The notes under the pieces are model-generated. The model was not told where the DNA came from. It ran no database searches and saw only the letters and a program-made list of their open reading frames with translations. This document shows, piece after piece, positions 25,769 through 37,455 of a DNA stretch of 64,000 nucleotides; the first letter of the stretch is position 1, and every line of letters starts with the position of its first letter. Both the position numbers and the translations under genes were made by a program. Source of the DNA: Acanthacorydalis orientalis (Eukaryota > Arthropoda > Insecta > Megaloptera > Corydalidae); assembly GCA_034766995.1 (NCBI GenBank), contig CM068317.1, positions 18,020,154 to 18,084,153 on the forward strand, read 5' to 3'.

Positions 25769-25776
25769 TAGTTTAC

Positions 25777-25813
<37 letters not shown>
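25730..25813. repeat. Two (TA)n arrays separated by 14 bp
   Basis: TA 25730-25766, a short linker AGTAGTTTACCTAA, then TA to 25813. Confidence 0.95.
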
Positions 25814-25816
<3 letters not shown>

Positions 25817-26465
25817 GGTTATATAAACAAAAAAAGCTAAATCACATATTTTATGACTCATATTGTCTTTTATACGAAAAAAAAACATAATTCCAAATTC
25901 TAACGATTTTAGGCACTAAACTAGTTTATACACTATCACTAAAACTAACTTGTCACAGCAATTAAATCACTAGACACTAAAATTTCAAACTTACAAATAA
26001 ATACGATTTGAAAACAATAAAATGACCGTAATTAAATTATCCACCGACCTGAACATGAATATAGATTTTACTTTTTTGACGATATTTTTAATTAAGTGTA
26101 AGAATATTCCATAAATTCAACTTTACGAAATTAAACTTTTTAAGTATAAATGATATAAGTAAAACTTCACTGAATTACAATTTCCTAAAAACGATGTTAA
26201 AAGTAATGCAACTTTAGTAAAACGTACATCTATTGTATTTCTACAGTATTTCTTTTGTATATTTTTGTAATTATAATCAATAAAGTCCTTTTTTTGTAGG
26301 ATTTCGTAGGAATTATTTTTAAAAATTATTCAGTTGAAATATGGGTACGCGGTAAAGAGGTATATAGTACACTATCTAGTTGTAAACAGTGCAATGACTA
26401 TCGTCTCCAAAAACAAATTATTGTTAATTTATTGACAATGTACACAGTAAATAGAGGGAATTTAT
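25814..26465. other. AT-rich spacer
   Basis: No gene recognised. Confidence 0.4.
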
Positions 26466-26985
26466 ACATGCATACATACATACATACATACAAAACATAC
26501 ATACATACAAAACATACATATATACAAAACATACATACATACAAAACATACATACCATACATACATACATAGATACAAACATACATAAAAAACATACATA
26601 CATACAAAATATACAACATACAAAACATACATACAAAATATACATACATACAAAACATACACACATACAAAACATACATACATACAAAACATACATACAT
26701 ACAAAACATACATACATACATACACACGCACGCACGTACGCACACACACACACATATACATACATACATACATACATACATGCATACATACATACATATA
26801 TACATACAGACATACATACAAAACATACATACAAAACATACATACAAAACATACATACAAAACATACATACAAAACATACTAAACACATACATACATACA
26901 TACAAGCATGCATGCATGCACGCACGCACGCACGTACACACGCACACGATCGTACGCACACGCACGCACGCACACGCGCATAGCA
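26466..26985. repeat. CATA-type tandem array with AAAACATA higher-order units
   Basis: About 520 bp of CATA repeats in which ACAAAACATACATAC-like units recur, with CGCA and ACAC runs at 26723-26755 and 26910-26975. Long minus-strand frames (up to 219 codons) contain only Cys-Met-Tyr-Val repeats. They arise because the 4-base unit yields no stop codon, and they are not genes. Confidence 0.95.
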
Positions 26986-26995
26986 TCGCATAGTG

Positions 26996-28545
26996 TTTTT
27001 CATTGTTCACATTGTTCTCAATGCTGCCATGTATCTCCGTCTGTCCAACTTCATTACCCATCGAATCGATCGTGTCGATGTCCCTCATGGCGGTACTGCC
27101 ACTACTCGTCAAGATGCGCATACACCATTAAAAAGTAGTCTATCCACGGCTAGAAAGAATCGAAGCTACCACGGTAATCATCAAGTTGGATAGACGTAAG
27201 TACCATCTCGCATATAGAACAGTCTCATGAAGGACCTCTGCACGTTCTGATTGATGCGCTGTAAGACATACTACTGTCGAGAACTGTGGACGACGGTCTA
27301 AATGCGAAATACGCTATGATGTACTCTTACGTCAACAACGTGATAGGAATGGCACTCTTCGACATGCAGCGACGTCCACGTACACCATCGTCGCACCTAC
27401 CAAGTCAATGCATTGAACAGCCAGTAATGTCGAGAACGTGATAAATGTTTTGCTGCTTAGACGTCAGCAGCAATTATAAGTTGTATTTTCCAAACCTATC
27501 GTCTGACCACAACCCCGTACTACTATCGCTGTCCCCGTGCCAAGCTCGCTCTTTGTGACTGCGGGTCGACTGTGAGAGGTATCACACGGACCAGGCAGTG
27601 ATAGTTTATATATGGGCCGACCTTGGTCGACCATTTATCAAAACATGAGAACAGCTCGTCTTAATGGTATCGAGCCTGTGCAACGATATCTAAATCATCC
27701 TTAGCGAATATACCAATAGCTATAATGCGCAGTCACAGTATTACACAACGCCCTTTGACAATATGACTCTTGATTGGAAGAAATAGGTGAGAAAAGTATA
27801 GCAAAAGTATTGCGACCGGCGAGACCGTAAGCATTATAGTTTACTTATCAAACACCTCAAGGAGGCGGTAATTCAGCATTAGGATCACTCCTGGCATGAT
27901 ACGGTGCTCGGAATGTCACAGAACGACCACCCTCAGTCACCTATGTGGGAGTTCGCATGTCGCTTCAATAAACGTCGATGATGATACAATGTTCTTCTCG
28001 ACGGCCATGTCAACATGATCAGTGGGCAAAATCAAATTGTTCGTCGAATCGATAGACCTAAGTTCCGTGTTATCTTTTTACAAAACGAGTCATGTAACGA
28101 CTTCGTTCAATGATACTTCAAGTCAGCGATTGTCCCGGATTCAATGGCTTCCCTCAGCGAAGTCATGAAGGTTCTGAGAAGACTCAATCTCCGCAAAACG
28201 GCGGGTGACGACTGCACTGGCAACAGTATCTTCAAACATCTTCCCGCACAAGACAGTGTATGGATAATGACGGCCGTTAACATGATCTACCATCTAAAGT
28301 ACTTTCATACTAGATAAAAACTTGCCAAGAATATTACCGTTCCGAAGGTCGATAGGCAGCTGTGATTTGGTGTGAACCATTGTCCTGCCTGTCGAGAGGA
28401 GTATGTTCGACAGGACCCTTAATAACATGACTGGCATGCAAATCATCTCTACAATTTCCATCTATCTGAGGCTCACCAACCGGATGATGTACCTGATAGC
28501 TTCCTACCTTCAAGAAGCTCCTCAATACGCTTATTACGGTGAAAT
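26996..28545 (+). mobile_element. Jockey-like LINE relic (endonuclease plus partial reverse transcriptase)
   Basis: Markedly GC-richer than its surroundings. Fragments in broken frames match a jockey-type ORF2. In the endonuclease they are NFITHRIDRVDVPHGGTA (near 27050; compare the family pattern YRxDRxxGGTAI) and SDHNPVLLSL with the DH motif (near 27505). At the start of the reverse transcriptase are LRRLNLRKTAGDDCTGNS (near 28175), ITVPK (near 28335) and SYLQE (near 28500). The catalytic FADD region is missing because the copy ends near 28545. Stops and frameshifts are frequent. It adjoins the CATA array on its left. Confidence 0.72.
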
Positions 28546-28726
28546 TAAATTCATTAACAACGAATTGATTCCTTGATTAATAATTTTCAGATAAGTCAAA
28601 AGGCTATTGCTGGAAAACTAGGAATTTCTGAAGAAAGAGTAAGTGACTCAGGTTGAAATTTATTGGTAAAAAATTAAGTGATGATTCGAGTGGTTTCACA
28701 AAAATGGCTTATATGTAAATTAATAT

Positions 28727-28879
<153 letters not shown>

Positions 28880-28977
28880 ATTATCCACAAAAACTTTATA
28901 AAACAACACATAATCTATTTAAAAAAATAATCTATTTGCGAGAATGTTTTGCAGGCATACTAATATATTGTAATCAT

Positions 28978-29050
28978 ACACACAAACGCATACGCACGCA
29001 CGCGCGCACACGCACGCACACACTCACGCAACCACTCACACACACACACA
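28978..29050. repeat. CA/CGCA-rich microsatellite
   Basis: ACGCACGCACGCGCGCACAC-type sequence ending in CACACACACA. Confidence 0.9.
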
Positions 29051-29207
29051 TAAATCTATGTCGACTTATTTATTTGAGTGTGTGGCTTCTATGATACCCA
29101 AATTTGTTTGTTTCATTTGGTTACATGTACATGCTTATAATTGACAAATGGGCGTGTGCAGCGAGCCCGGGGGTTGGTAAGAGCAGTGAGCAGGGGCGAA
29201 GCTCCTT

Positions 29208-29275
<68 letters not shown>

Positions 29276-29367
29276 ATCGAAATTAGTCACTAAAAATAAA
29301 AATTCCATGACTTCGACTTATTTACTTGGGACAAGGTTTCTATGGTACCCAAATATGTTTATCTCTC

Positions 29368-29400
<33 letters not shown>

Positions 29401-29632
29401 CATATATAATATATATATATATATACATATAATCAAAATTACTCACAAAAAATCCAAAAAAATCCATTACGTCTACTTATTTATTTGGGACGAGGCTTCT
29501 CTGATACCCAAATGTGTTTATTATTTCATTTGGTTACATGTGCATGCATATTATTGACAAATGGGTGGGCGCTGGGAGCCCGAAGTTTGACGAGTGAAGG
29601 GAATAGGAATCAGAGCCCCCTCCTACATATAT
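29051..29632 (+). repeat. Composite tandem block of two modules with TA arrays
   Basis: Module A (ACTTATTTATTTGGGAC, then GATACCCAAATATGTTT) occurs three times, at about 29060-29107, 29312-29361 and 29472-29520. Module B (TTTCATTTGGTTACATGT ... GGGCGAAGCTCC) occurs at 29114-29208 and 29524-29630. TA arrays lie at 29210-29275 and 29386-29430, and a CT run at 29361-29385. Module B is the same repeat as at 16385-16490. The order A-B-(TA)-A-(CT)(TA)-A-B suggests local duplication of one unit that carried a TA array. Confidence 0.7.
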
Positions 29633-29639
29633 AATTGAA

Positions 29640-30069
29640 GGTTTTGGAATGGAAAGTATAAAATGCGGATATGAATCTCATCGCAAAATTATTAGAACTT
29701 TTAAAAAATCGGTATTACGAATAGCATGTTATCAATTTCTGCAAGTAATCTCTGAACTACAGTGTTAGAAGAACAAAAGAAAATCACTACAAATTATTAT
29801 AATTGATAACTAACAGTGAATTGACATTGTTCTATAAGCAAAATATTTCTGGACAAAATATAAGATTCTTATAACACCCTTTTAAAATTATTTACGCAAA
29901 ACTGCATACATAAAAATAAAGATTTAGTAAATAAGAAAAATGAATTTTTCAATTTGAAATATACTTCTTTTTCTCCATCATAAAGCAATAGATATTTTTG
30001 TATTGATTCTAAATATTTCGTATCATTTTATGAAACTTTTCCAATATGCGTTCAGTTCTGTTCATTACG
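29640..30069. other. AT-rich spacer
   Basis: Nothing recognised. Confidence 0.4.
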
Positions 30070-30112
<43 letters not shown>

Positions 30113-30127
30113 AATATATATATATTT
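30070..30127. repeat. (CT)n-(TA)n microsatellite
   Basis: A CT run to about 30087, then TA. Confidence 0.93.
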
Positions 30128-30639
30128 ATTCCATTACATACTTACAAGAATCTTAGATATATAAGAAATAAAAATAATCTCAAATAAAGTGTATATATTA
30201 TACTATAAAAAAGCTGATAACAAAATCCACTAAAAGTTTCATATCTAATTTTACGCTTAAAGTTTTTTTTCGATTCGAAATAAAAAAGAACATTTATTAG
30301 AAAGTTTCAAAAAAACAAAGTAACAAAATATAATAGTTATAATATTGGTAAGCGTGTTTAGGAACGGAATAAACATCTGAAAAAGTTACATTAATAATTT
30401 AGTAATTTAGTGCAATAGATTATATGACAAATAATATTCATATTAGTATAAAATAATTTAATCTAACGAAACGTTTTAAATGTAATTTTATAATTTCATT
30501 CTGACTCCTGTGTACACTGAAATGCGTGAAAAAAGTTGTTTTTACATTACTATTAGGATTTGAACGTATATTTAAAATAATCTTTACTTTATTTTATAAA
30601 TATGAATAACTTAATTTTTATTGAGCGAGGGACAGTTTA
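30128..30639. other. AT-rich spacer
   Basis: Nothing recognised. Confidence 0.4.
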
Positions 30640-31010
30640 CAAGTTTTGGATAGGAGCTCATAACTCTTGAATGCTTTAAAGTATTGGGATTAAACAAAAA
30701 ATAAAGTCAGTTAAGAATACAAGTTTTCAAATAGAGTATTTACTTTTTAACCAAAACACCACTATTGTCAATACATTTCTGCCAATATGTAAGATTTTTT
30801 TTTAATTCTGTCAATCAAAAAGTTTAGTGTTTGTATCTACAGCCAATTTTTCACGGTAGTGTTATATAATTTGATCGTCAGAGTGAGAATCTATTTTGAG
30901 ATTACGATTTCGTGTTGAAAATAAGTGAAAAATCGGATGGTGTAAACGATGGAAAATGTAGGTTGTATGAAAGTACTCAGCTCAGAGCAAACCCCACTTA
31001 TCAAGATCAA
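30640..31010 (-). mobile_element. mariner transposase C-terminal fragment, reversed
   Basis: The minus strand carries FPSFTPSDFSLIF near 30970, keeping the third catalytic Asp of DD34D. It then carries YWQKCIDNSGVLVKK and a stop near 30745-30790, the usual mariner C-terminus (WxKCIDxxGxYF). Only about the last third is present, with stops between the two blocks. A possible terminus (GCGAGGGACAGTTTACAAG) near 30624 has no partner. Confidence 0.65.
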
Positions 31011-32115
31011 ATATCTTATTTTCTTTACATAACGACACTTACAGTAGACCTATCCACACAATAATCACCACAAAAAAATGTATATCGCAGATGAATGTCT
31101 ATCGGTGATACTTTCAAACTCTAAGAAATTCATTGATAGAACATTGTTTTAAGCTCACAGACATATTTTCTAAACAAAGCTCCATATTTACTCTTATTGA
31201 ATAGCGTTCATTGTAGATATACGTATGACTCAAGACACACAATGTGCATGCGAAAAGCGTTTTATAAAATTATATGATTATATGCAAAATAATTCAGCCG
31301 TGCATTCAATTTATTTTTTAAGTGTCATTTTTCTTATACAGTGTTCAAGGTATAAAACTAAAAAATAGTGTAAAATTTTACAATTCCATATTTAATGTAT
31401 GACACTGTTTATACATCGACAACTATTACAAAAGTGCTCAAAATTAATGAACTATTAATGCAAAATCAAATCAGAACATGCTATATATATGCCAATACTA
31501 TTGTTAATACAATCATTAAGAATTTTTGGGAATACCTAAAAACAATTCTAAAATTAAGCAACTCAGATATTTGTTAAATTTTGAATTCAATTTTCTAATT
31601 TTATTTAAAAAATTAAAAATCATGCATCCTACATTATAATCGTGAAACTTAATAACGATCTATGTAAAAAGGTTCGATAAAACTTTCGCTCTATTATAAA
31701 AAATACAAATACGTATAAATATAAAGTGATATTTTAATGCACGAAAAATATTTTCGAAAAATGAGAAAGAACAGTATTGTGCTAGTTTACGAAAACAAAT
31801 TTATGGCCAGCTCTTTGTAAAAAAAGGCTAAGAAAAGTTTTGTTTTGTAACGTTTATTTGGAATGTAGCAGTGGCGTCAGACATCGTCGGACTAATGTAA
31901 CATTCAGCAAGAGAGACATGATTTCACCCAACAAAATTTTACCGAAATGTTCGTAACGTTTAAAATTGAATTTCGAGATTAGAAGAATGCTATAGTATGA
32001 ATTAAAAACACGAAAATGCAACATTCGGAAAATATTATTTGTATTTTCAGATATAAATGTTTTCTAATTTAAATAAATTGAGAATATTTTAAATTTTATT
32101 ACAGAATTATTTTTA
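31011..32115. other. AT-rich spacer
   Basis: No gene recognised. A slightly GC-richer interval lies at 31860-31920. Confidence 0.4.
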
Positions 32116-32560
32116 CAGTAACTATCTAAAGTATTTGAACAAAGGAAAAATGTGTGTTTAATGAACTATTATACAAATTTAAAAGTTTATTTTTAATTAG
32201 TTTTATATAGTTTAGAAAAAAAATAAACAAAAAACAATAAAATGGAATTCACAAAGTATTCGGACAACTAGGTTTCTATCACTTAATAATAATAACATGA
32301 GATTTTTAACACTTAAAAAAGAAGGGTAACAACACACTAAACCTATTTAGTAATGAAATCATAGTTTCTTGAAGTAGCTGGATCAATTGATTTAGTTCCA
32401 TTCATCTTTCAAGTGGTTAACTAAGTCTTGTTTATTTCAAATATCTTTTTTCACCTTAGATTTCAATTAATTTTACAGATGCTCTATAGGATTTAAGTCC
32501 GGTGGATTGTAGAATTCTACTAAATTACTTGGACATATTATATAAAAGATATATTAAAAA
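32116..32560 (-). mobile_element. Tc1-like element, 3' part, reversed
   Basis: The minus strand shows NPPDLNPIEHL and KSKVKKDI, then HLKDEWN, the C-terminal part of a Tc1-type transposase with the catalytic Glu of DD34E in NPIEHL. A terminus beginning CAGTAACTATCTAAAGTATT at 32116 and a similar inner copy (CACAAAGTATTCGGACAAC, near 32251) suggest a repeated-end layout. The 5' half and the other end are absent. Stops interrupt the frame. Confidence 0.68.
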
Positions 32561-32699
32561 TTATGGCCGAATATTTTAAATAACAAATATATTGCAACAT
32601 AAAATTGTTTTCAAAATTTAATTTTCCATCACTCTCGCACATCATTTTTTTATATATTTAAATACATTAATTTATCCATGTTAACCTTAATTATTTATA

Positions 32700-33095
32700 T
32701 ACATAAACAATACTAAAAGCCGTTTTCAAAGTCTTCATCTTCAAAGTTCTCGTCTCCAGCACGAAATTTTTGGAACCACCATTGCACTATGTGCTCCTTA
32801 ACAGTACCCACATCAAAAGCATCGTTTAGTTTACGAGCAATTTCTGCTACTTTACCGCCCATTAAAAATTCATACAAACATTTGTTCTTATTTGCTTCTT
32901 TTCCCTGTTTAATTCAATAACCCTATTAGAAGCAAAATTAATAATAAAACCAAAGTCGATGTTATCAAAATACAGACCAAAAAATCCACTTTACAATTAT
33001 ACTAACACAAACACGATGAAATGACACTTTCATTAAAAAAAATTAAGATTAGAATTCAGAAAACAAAAAACGCAATTATTTTCCTACCAACGTAA
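32700..33095 (-). mobile_element. mariner (cecropia-like) 5' part, reversed
   Basis: Its 5' end is at 33095. The minus strand begins TTACGTTGGTAGGAAAATAA, and TA follows on the plus strand. The transposase start region reads LYEFLMGGKVAEIARKLNDA, then VQWWFQKFRAGDENFEDED. This is the first helix-turn-helix of Hsmar1/cecropia-type mariners. It shares its 5' untranslated sequence with the copy at 61628-62199. The sequence stops matching near 32710, so only the DNA-binding start remains. Confidence 0.75.
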
Positions 33096-33099
33096 TACA

Positions 33100-33516
33100 A
33101 AAATAAAAAGAATTTTTTTAAAAGCAGGCTGTAATTAAAATTATGATAAATTTGTAATAAATTGTCAACCACGTGTGTTTATATATTTGAACTCAATTTG
33201 AAAAAAAAAACAGACATCAATTATTCCGTACTTTACTAGAAAGATGTTTTACTGTTATTCAGTATAAAATGTGAATGTATGACACAAATTCGTACATAAC
33301 CACAAAAATGTTACGATTTTCAATTTAAAACCACGTTACAGAGTGACGTACTTAATTCTACAAACGCATTAAATTCGTGAAAATTTGCTTGTTTTTAAAT
33401 AAAATACAGGTTAAACATAATTGTTCAAACTAATGCGATTAGTTTCTATTATTCTATTCTGAAAATTTAGACACGTAACGAGTCAATGAATCATAAATTA
33501 TACTTTTTTCTCCATA
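33100..33516. other. AT-rich spacer
   Basis: Nothing recognised. Confidence 0.4.
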
Positions 33517-33546
33517 CACACACACACACACACATATATGTGTGTT

Positions 33547-33598
<52 letters not shown>

Positions 33599-33613
33599 AA
33601 CACACAATATTCA
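33517..33613. repeat. (CA)n-(TA)n palindromic microsatellite
   Basis: A TA array bounded by TGTGTGTTAGGTA (33539-33551) and its exact inverse TACCTAACACACA (33594-33606). The whole 68-bp block is a perfect palindrome able to form a cruciform. Confidence 0.93.
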
Positions 33614-34032
33614 AAATTTTCAACCATGTACCGTGTCATTATATAACACGATTTCAATATATGTTCCATACAAGTACTTACCAAATAAAATTGATTTTTC
33701 TTAAAAGAAAAATAAAGTAGCATTCTTATTATATTTGATTAGTACGTTTTTCAAAAATGAATTTGCATTCAGCCCACGAAAACAAAAAAACTGTTTTGAT
33801 AAAAAAAATATATAATAATATTATTGACCCCTTTTAACTAAAAGTCAAATTATAATATTAAAATAATATTGTGACATTTGGTTAATTTATTGTTGCAATT
33901 TTTAATGCATTTTTTTCATAGGGAATGTAATTATTTGATTAGTATTAATTCCAAGAATTGCTAAAATTAATATTGGATAACCTAGGATTAATGTACCGAG
34001 TTACACGAATGTCTTCCCTTGTATGTGTTTGT

Positions 34033-34033
<1 letters not shown>
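33614..34033. other. AT-rich spacer
   Basis: Nothing recognised. Confidence 0.4.

Positions 34034-34091
<58 letters not shown>
34034..34091. repeat. (TA)n microsatellite
   Basis: About 27 TA units. Confidence 0.95.
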
Positions 34092-34094
<3 letters not shown>

Positions 34095-34694
34095 TAGGAT
34101 AAAAAGCTCTACGAAGTGATCTTCAATAAAATTATGACCAAATTAAGAATTCCATTAAAAACTGGCTGGAGGAACAAACAGCATATTTATTCACTGCGAC
34201 ATTATACAAATTTGAAACATGGATTTTTAATTTTCTTTTTTTAATGATTTAAATATCGAGAAAGACGAACATCATTAACCATAGTGTACTTATATTGCAA
34301 GCGTTATAAATAAATATTTAAAAAATCAATGAATTTGAGCATTTTATTCCCATCTATAAAATAGATGAAATATAAAATAAATTAAATATACTTACAGATT
34401 ACAACGTTTTTTCCTTCTTCTTCTTCAAAAAGTATAAACTATTTAACAACGAAATAAGTACACTTTTACAGGCAACAAAACTTGAACACTATTTTTGTCT
34501 ATACATATAAACTTATGTTTTTAATATTATCCAACTCAAAAATATTATTTTTCTCCCAACCCAATATATAACAGCAGAATTTCAGTACGAACTTTATATT
34601 ATTCCACGTAATACTAAATATATACATAAGTATAAAATGTATTAAACAAATTTGTAATGATTCATAGTAAAAACCACATCTTCCTTTATTTATT
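34092..34694. other. AT-rich spacer
   Basis: Nothing recognised. Confidence 0.4.
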
Positions 34695-34746
34695 TATATA
34701 TATATATATATACACACACATACACACACACATATACACACACACA
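34695..34746. repeat. (TA)n-(CA)n microsatellite
   Basis: It abuts the left end of the next mariner. Confidence 0.92.
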
Positions 34747-35972
34747 CAAGGGTAGAGTGATAATTATCCGTGTTTGAAAAGAGATGGCGCCACAGACATC
34801 AAACTGCAATATGTTTTAACAGAATTATCTTTCAAACTACTGATATCAAAGTTTGAGTACAATACATTAATTATTTTAGTTACGATAACCATTCAAAGTA
34901 AACAACTATTGCTCTTTTTTAACTATAGAAAAAATTTAGTATTGGTCAATGATTAGATTTCTATTTTTGGATGAGAAAAAGTGTGGAGAAATTAAATAAA
35001 AGTTACACGCTATCTACTCATCGATGATAACCATCAGATATTGGTTCAATGAATTTAAACGTGGTCGTACAAGCGTTTGTGATGAAGAACTTCTAGGTCG
35101 TCCAATTGAGGTGATTACTGAACAAATAAATGGAAAAATCCAAGACATTGATTTAAATGAACGTAGAATCAAAGTGCATGAGACAGTTGACAACTCAGAT
35201 GAACCTGTACGGAACATCTTACACGAACATTTGCATATGAAAAAGCTATTCGTTAGATGGGTACCGCGTTTGATCACAATCGCCCAAAACCGCATTCGAA
35301 TGAACATTTCAAAGGAGTGTTTAATGATGTTTAAACGTAATCGATATGAATTTTTACGTCGATACATAACCGTTGACGAAACATGGACCCATCATCATAC
35401 ACCTGAAATGAAATAGCAGTCAAAACAATGGACTATCCCTGGCGAACGTGCACCAAAGAAGGCAAAAATCATTGTATCAGTTATAAAGGTTACGGCGACT
35501 GTTTTCTGGGATGTTCATGGAATATTGCTAATCGACTATCTTGAAAAGGGGAAAACAATAAGAGGAACCTACCATTATTGAACCAGCTAAATGATGAAAT
35601 CAAGAAATAAACGTCCTCATTTGGCAAGTACTCTTCCATCACGACAATGCACCGGCACACAAATCAACAATTGCGATAGCAAAATTGCGTAAATTGCACT
35701 ACGACTTCTTATCACATCCACCATATTTTCCAGATTTGGCATCGTGTAACTTTTTCGTATTACCAAACTTGAAGATATAGCTCTGAGGTAAAAGATCCAC
35801 ATCAAATTCGGAAGTCATAGTTACTATAAATGCCTATTTTGACAGTTTGACATCCCGTAATATTCGGAAAGGATAAAAAATCGGAAATACTTGGAACTAA
35901 GTGCATCGAGCTAAAATGAGATTAAAAATTGTGTTTTCTTGACAAACACAGGTACTCATCACTTTACCTTCG
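34747..35972 (+). mobile_element. mariner with both ends, decayed
   Basis: The left end CAAGGGTAGAGTGATAATTA (from 34747) and the inverse of the right end CGAAGGTAAAGTGATGAGTA (to 35972) match at 23 of 30 positions. Length is 1226 bp. The left flank is a CA/TA microsatellite and the right flank is TAC followed by a TA array. The first catalytic Asp is kept (YITVDETW, near 35370). The second is kept (FHHDNAPAH, near 35637). The third is lost (PDLASCN). The frame is interrupted at 35414 and again near 35580. The first helix-turn-helix region is largely degenerate. Confidence 0.85.
35024..35416 (+). pseudogene. mariner transposase, open middle segment
   Basis: 130 codons open. It starts within the first DNA-binding domain (WFNEFKRGRTS), continues through the second helix-turn-helix region and WVPRLIT, and ends just after the first catalytic motif (ITVDETWTHHHTPEMK) at a TAG stop. 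Beyond the stop the same frame continues with QSKQWTIPGERAPKK, so this is a single nonsense mutation in an otherwise readable stretch. Confidence 0.8.
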
Positions 35973-35974
35973 TA

Positions 35975-36089
<115 letters not shown>

Positions 36090-36378
36090 CATTCTAAAAA
36101 GCGTCATAATATTTTTTTAAAAGAATAAATACTGTTAATTTCTATTTTATATTTATCGAATGTAGTATTTAGACCTACATATGTCGAATATGAAATAATT
36201 TGTTAAGGTTTATGATTTAGTTTAATAAAAAAAACTCAGTAATTATAATTACTGTACCAGCCTACATGCGACAGAAAGAAAAAATAAAATTAAAGCTATA
36301 TCAAAATTAAATATTTTAAATGATCAAATTCTCAAGTGGCATTTTTCATTTTTTGTAATTGAAAAGTTTTCCCATTAG

Positions 36379-36540
<162 letters not shown>

Positions 36541-36625
36541 TACATTTTTAAAAATTAAATAAATATTACAATATACTTTGCATATCAATATCGTTTCAAT
36601 AGGTAATAATTTTTATATATAAACC

Positions 36626-36900
36626 ACTAGTGTGAAGAACCCCAACGATATAAAATCATTTAAGGAACGAGTGGATAAGCAGTTGATCTTCATCTCAACC
36701 ACGTGAATAGATAAGGGGCGTTGGGCAACGAATCCCCAAAGCACGGAGTTTGTCGGAGAGTGGGCCGCCAAGGATGGTATTTGCTAGCAATGGCGCTGAG
36801 TTCGGCGCCCGTCTGGCGACGTCGATCGCCGTCGCATCACAGCACGCTAGATCTGGAACCCTTACCAGAGTGCGTAAAGATGCCATGAACGCGTTCTTTT
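36626..36900 (+). mobile_element. LINE tail-like, GC-rich island
   Basis: The frame TSVKNPNDIKSFKERVDKQL then LIFISTT and a stop (36626-36706) resembles the end of CR1- or RTE-type LINE reverse transcriptases (SxxxFKxRLDKxL). It is followed by about 190 bp of GC-rich sequence open on both strands. On the plus strand this includes PKARSLSESGPPRMVFASNG; on the minus strand there is a 63-codon ATG frame starting at 36886. I do not recognise the second part. The composition contrast with both flanking TA arrays is strong. Confidence 0.45.
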
Positions 36901-37031
36901 TTTATATACATGTAGCTTAGTCTGAGATATGAATGATACACTGCAAACGCATGGAAGAAACATGCGAACTAATGCATGAGATATATTATTTTGAGTTTCT
37001 CTTTGTATGTATAATACATACATGCATACAG

Positions 37032-37237
<206 letters not shown>

Positions 37238-37388
37238 TAAAAGTATAAAACCTATACATAAAATTATTTTTAAGTTTTTTTTCCTTATTTAATAATTCAT
37301 TGCACTTTGCACCATATCTGCTAAAGCAACTTCACAGATAAATTATAGACGTTTAATACTGTTGAAAATTCATTACAACACACACTCA

Positions 37389-37391
37389 TAC

Positions 37392-37454
<63 letters not shown>
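37389..37454. repeat. (CATA)n-(TA)n microsatellite
   Basis: It ends exactly at the TA preceding the next mariner. Confidence 0.95.

Positions 37455-37455
<1 letters not shown>

Noticed and set aside
26466..26985. Possible CRISPR-like array
   Set aside because: Units are simple CATA microsatellite variants with no distinct spacers, in a eukaryotic setting.
26398..27121. Long minus-strand open frames of 149-219 codons
   Set aside because: They are translations of the CATA-type array (Cys-Met-Tyr-Val repeats), open only because the repeat unit contains no stop.
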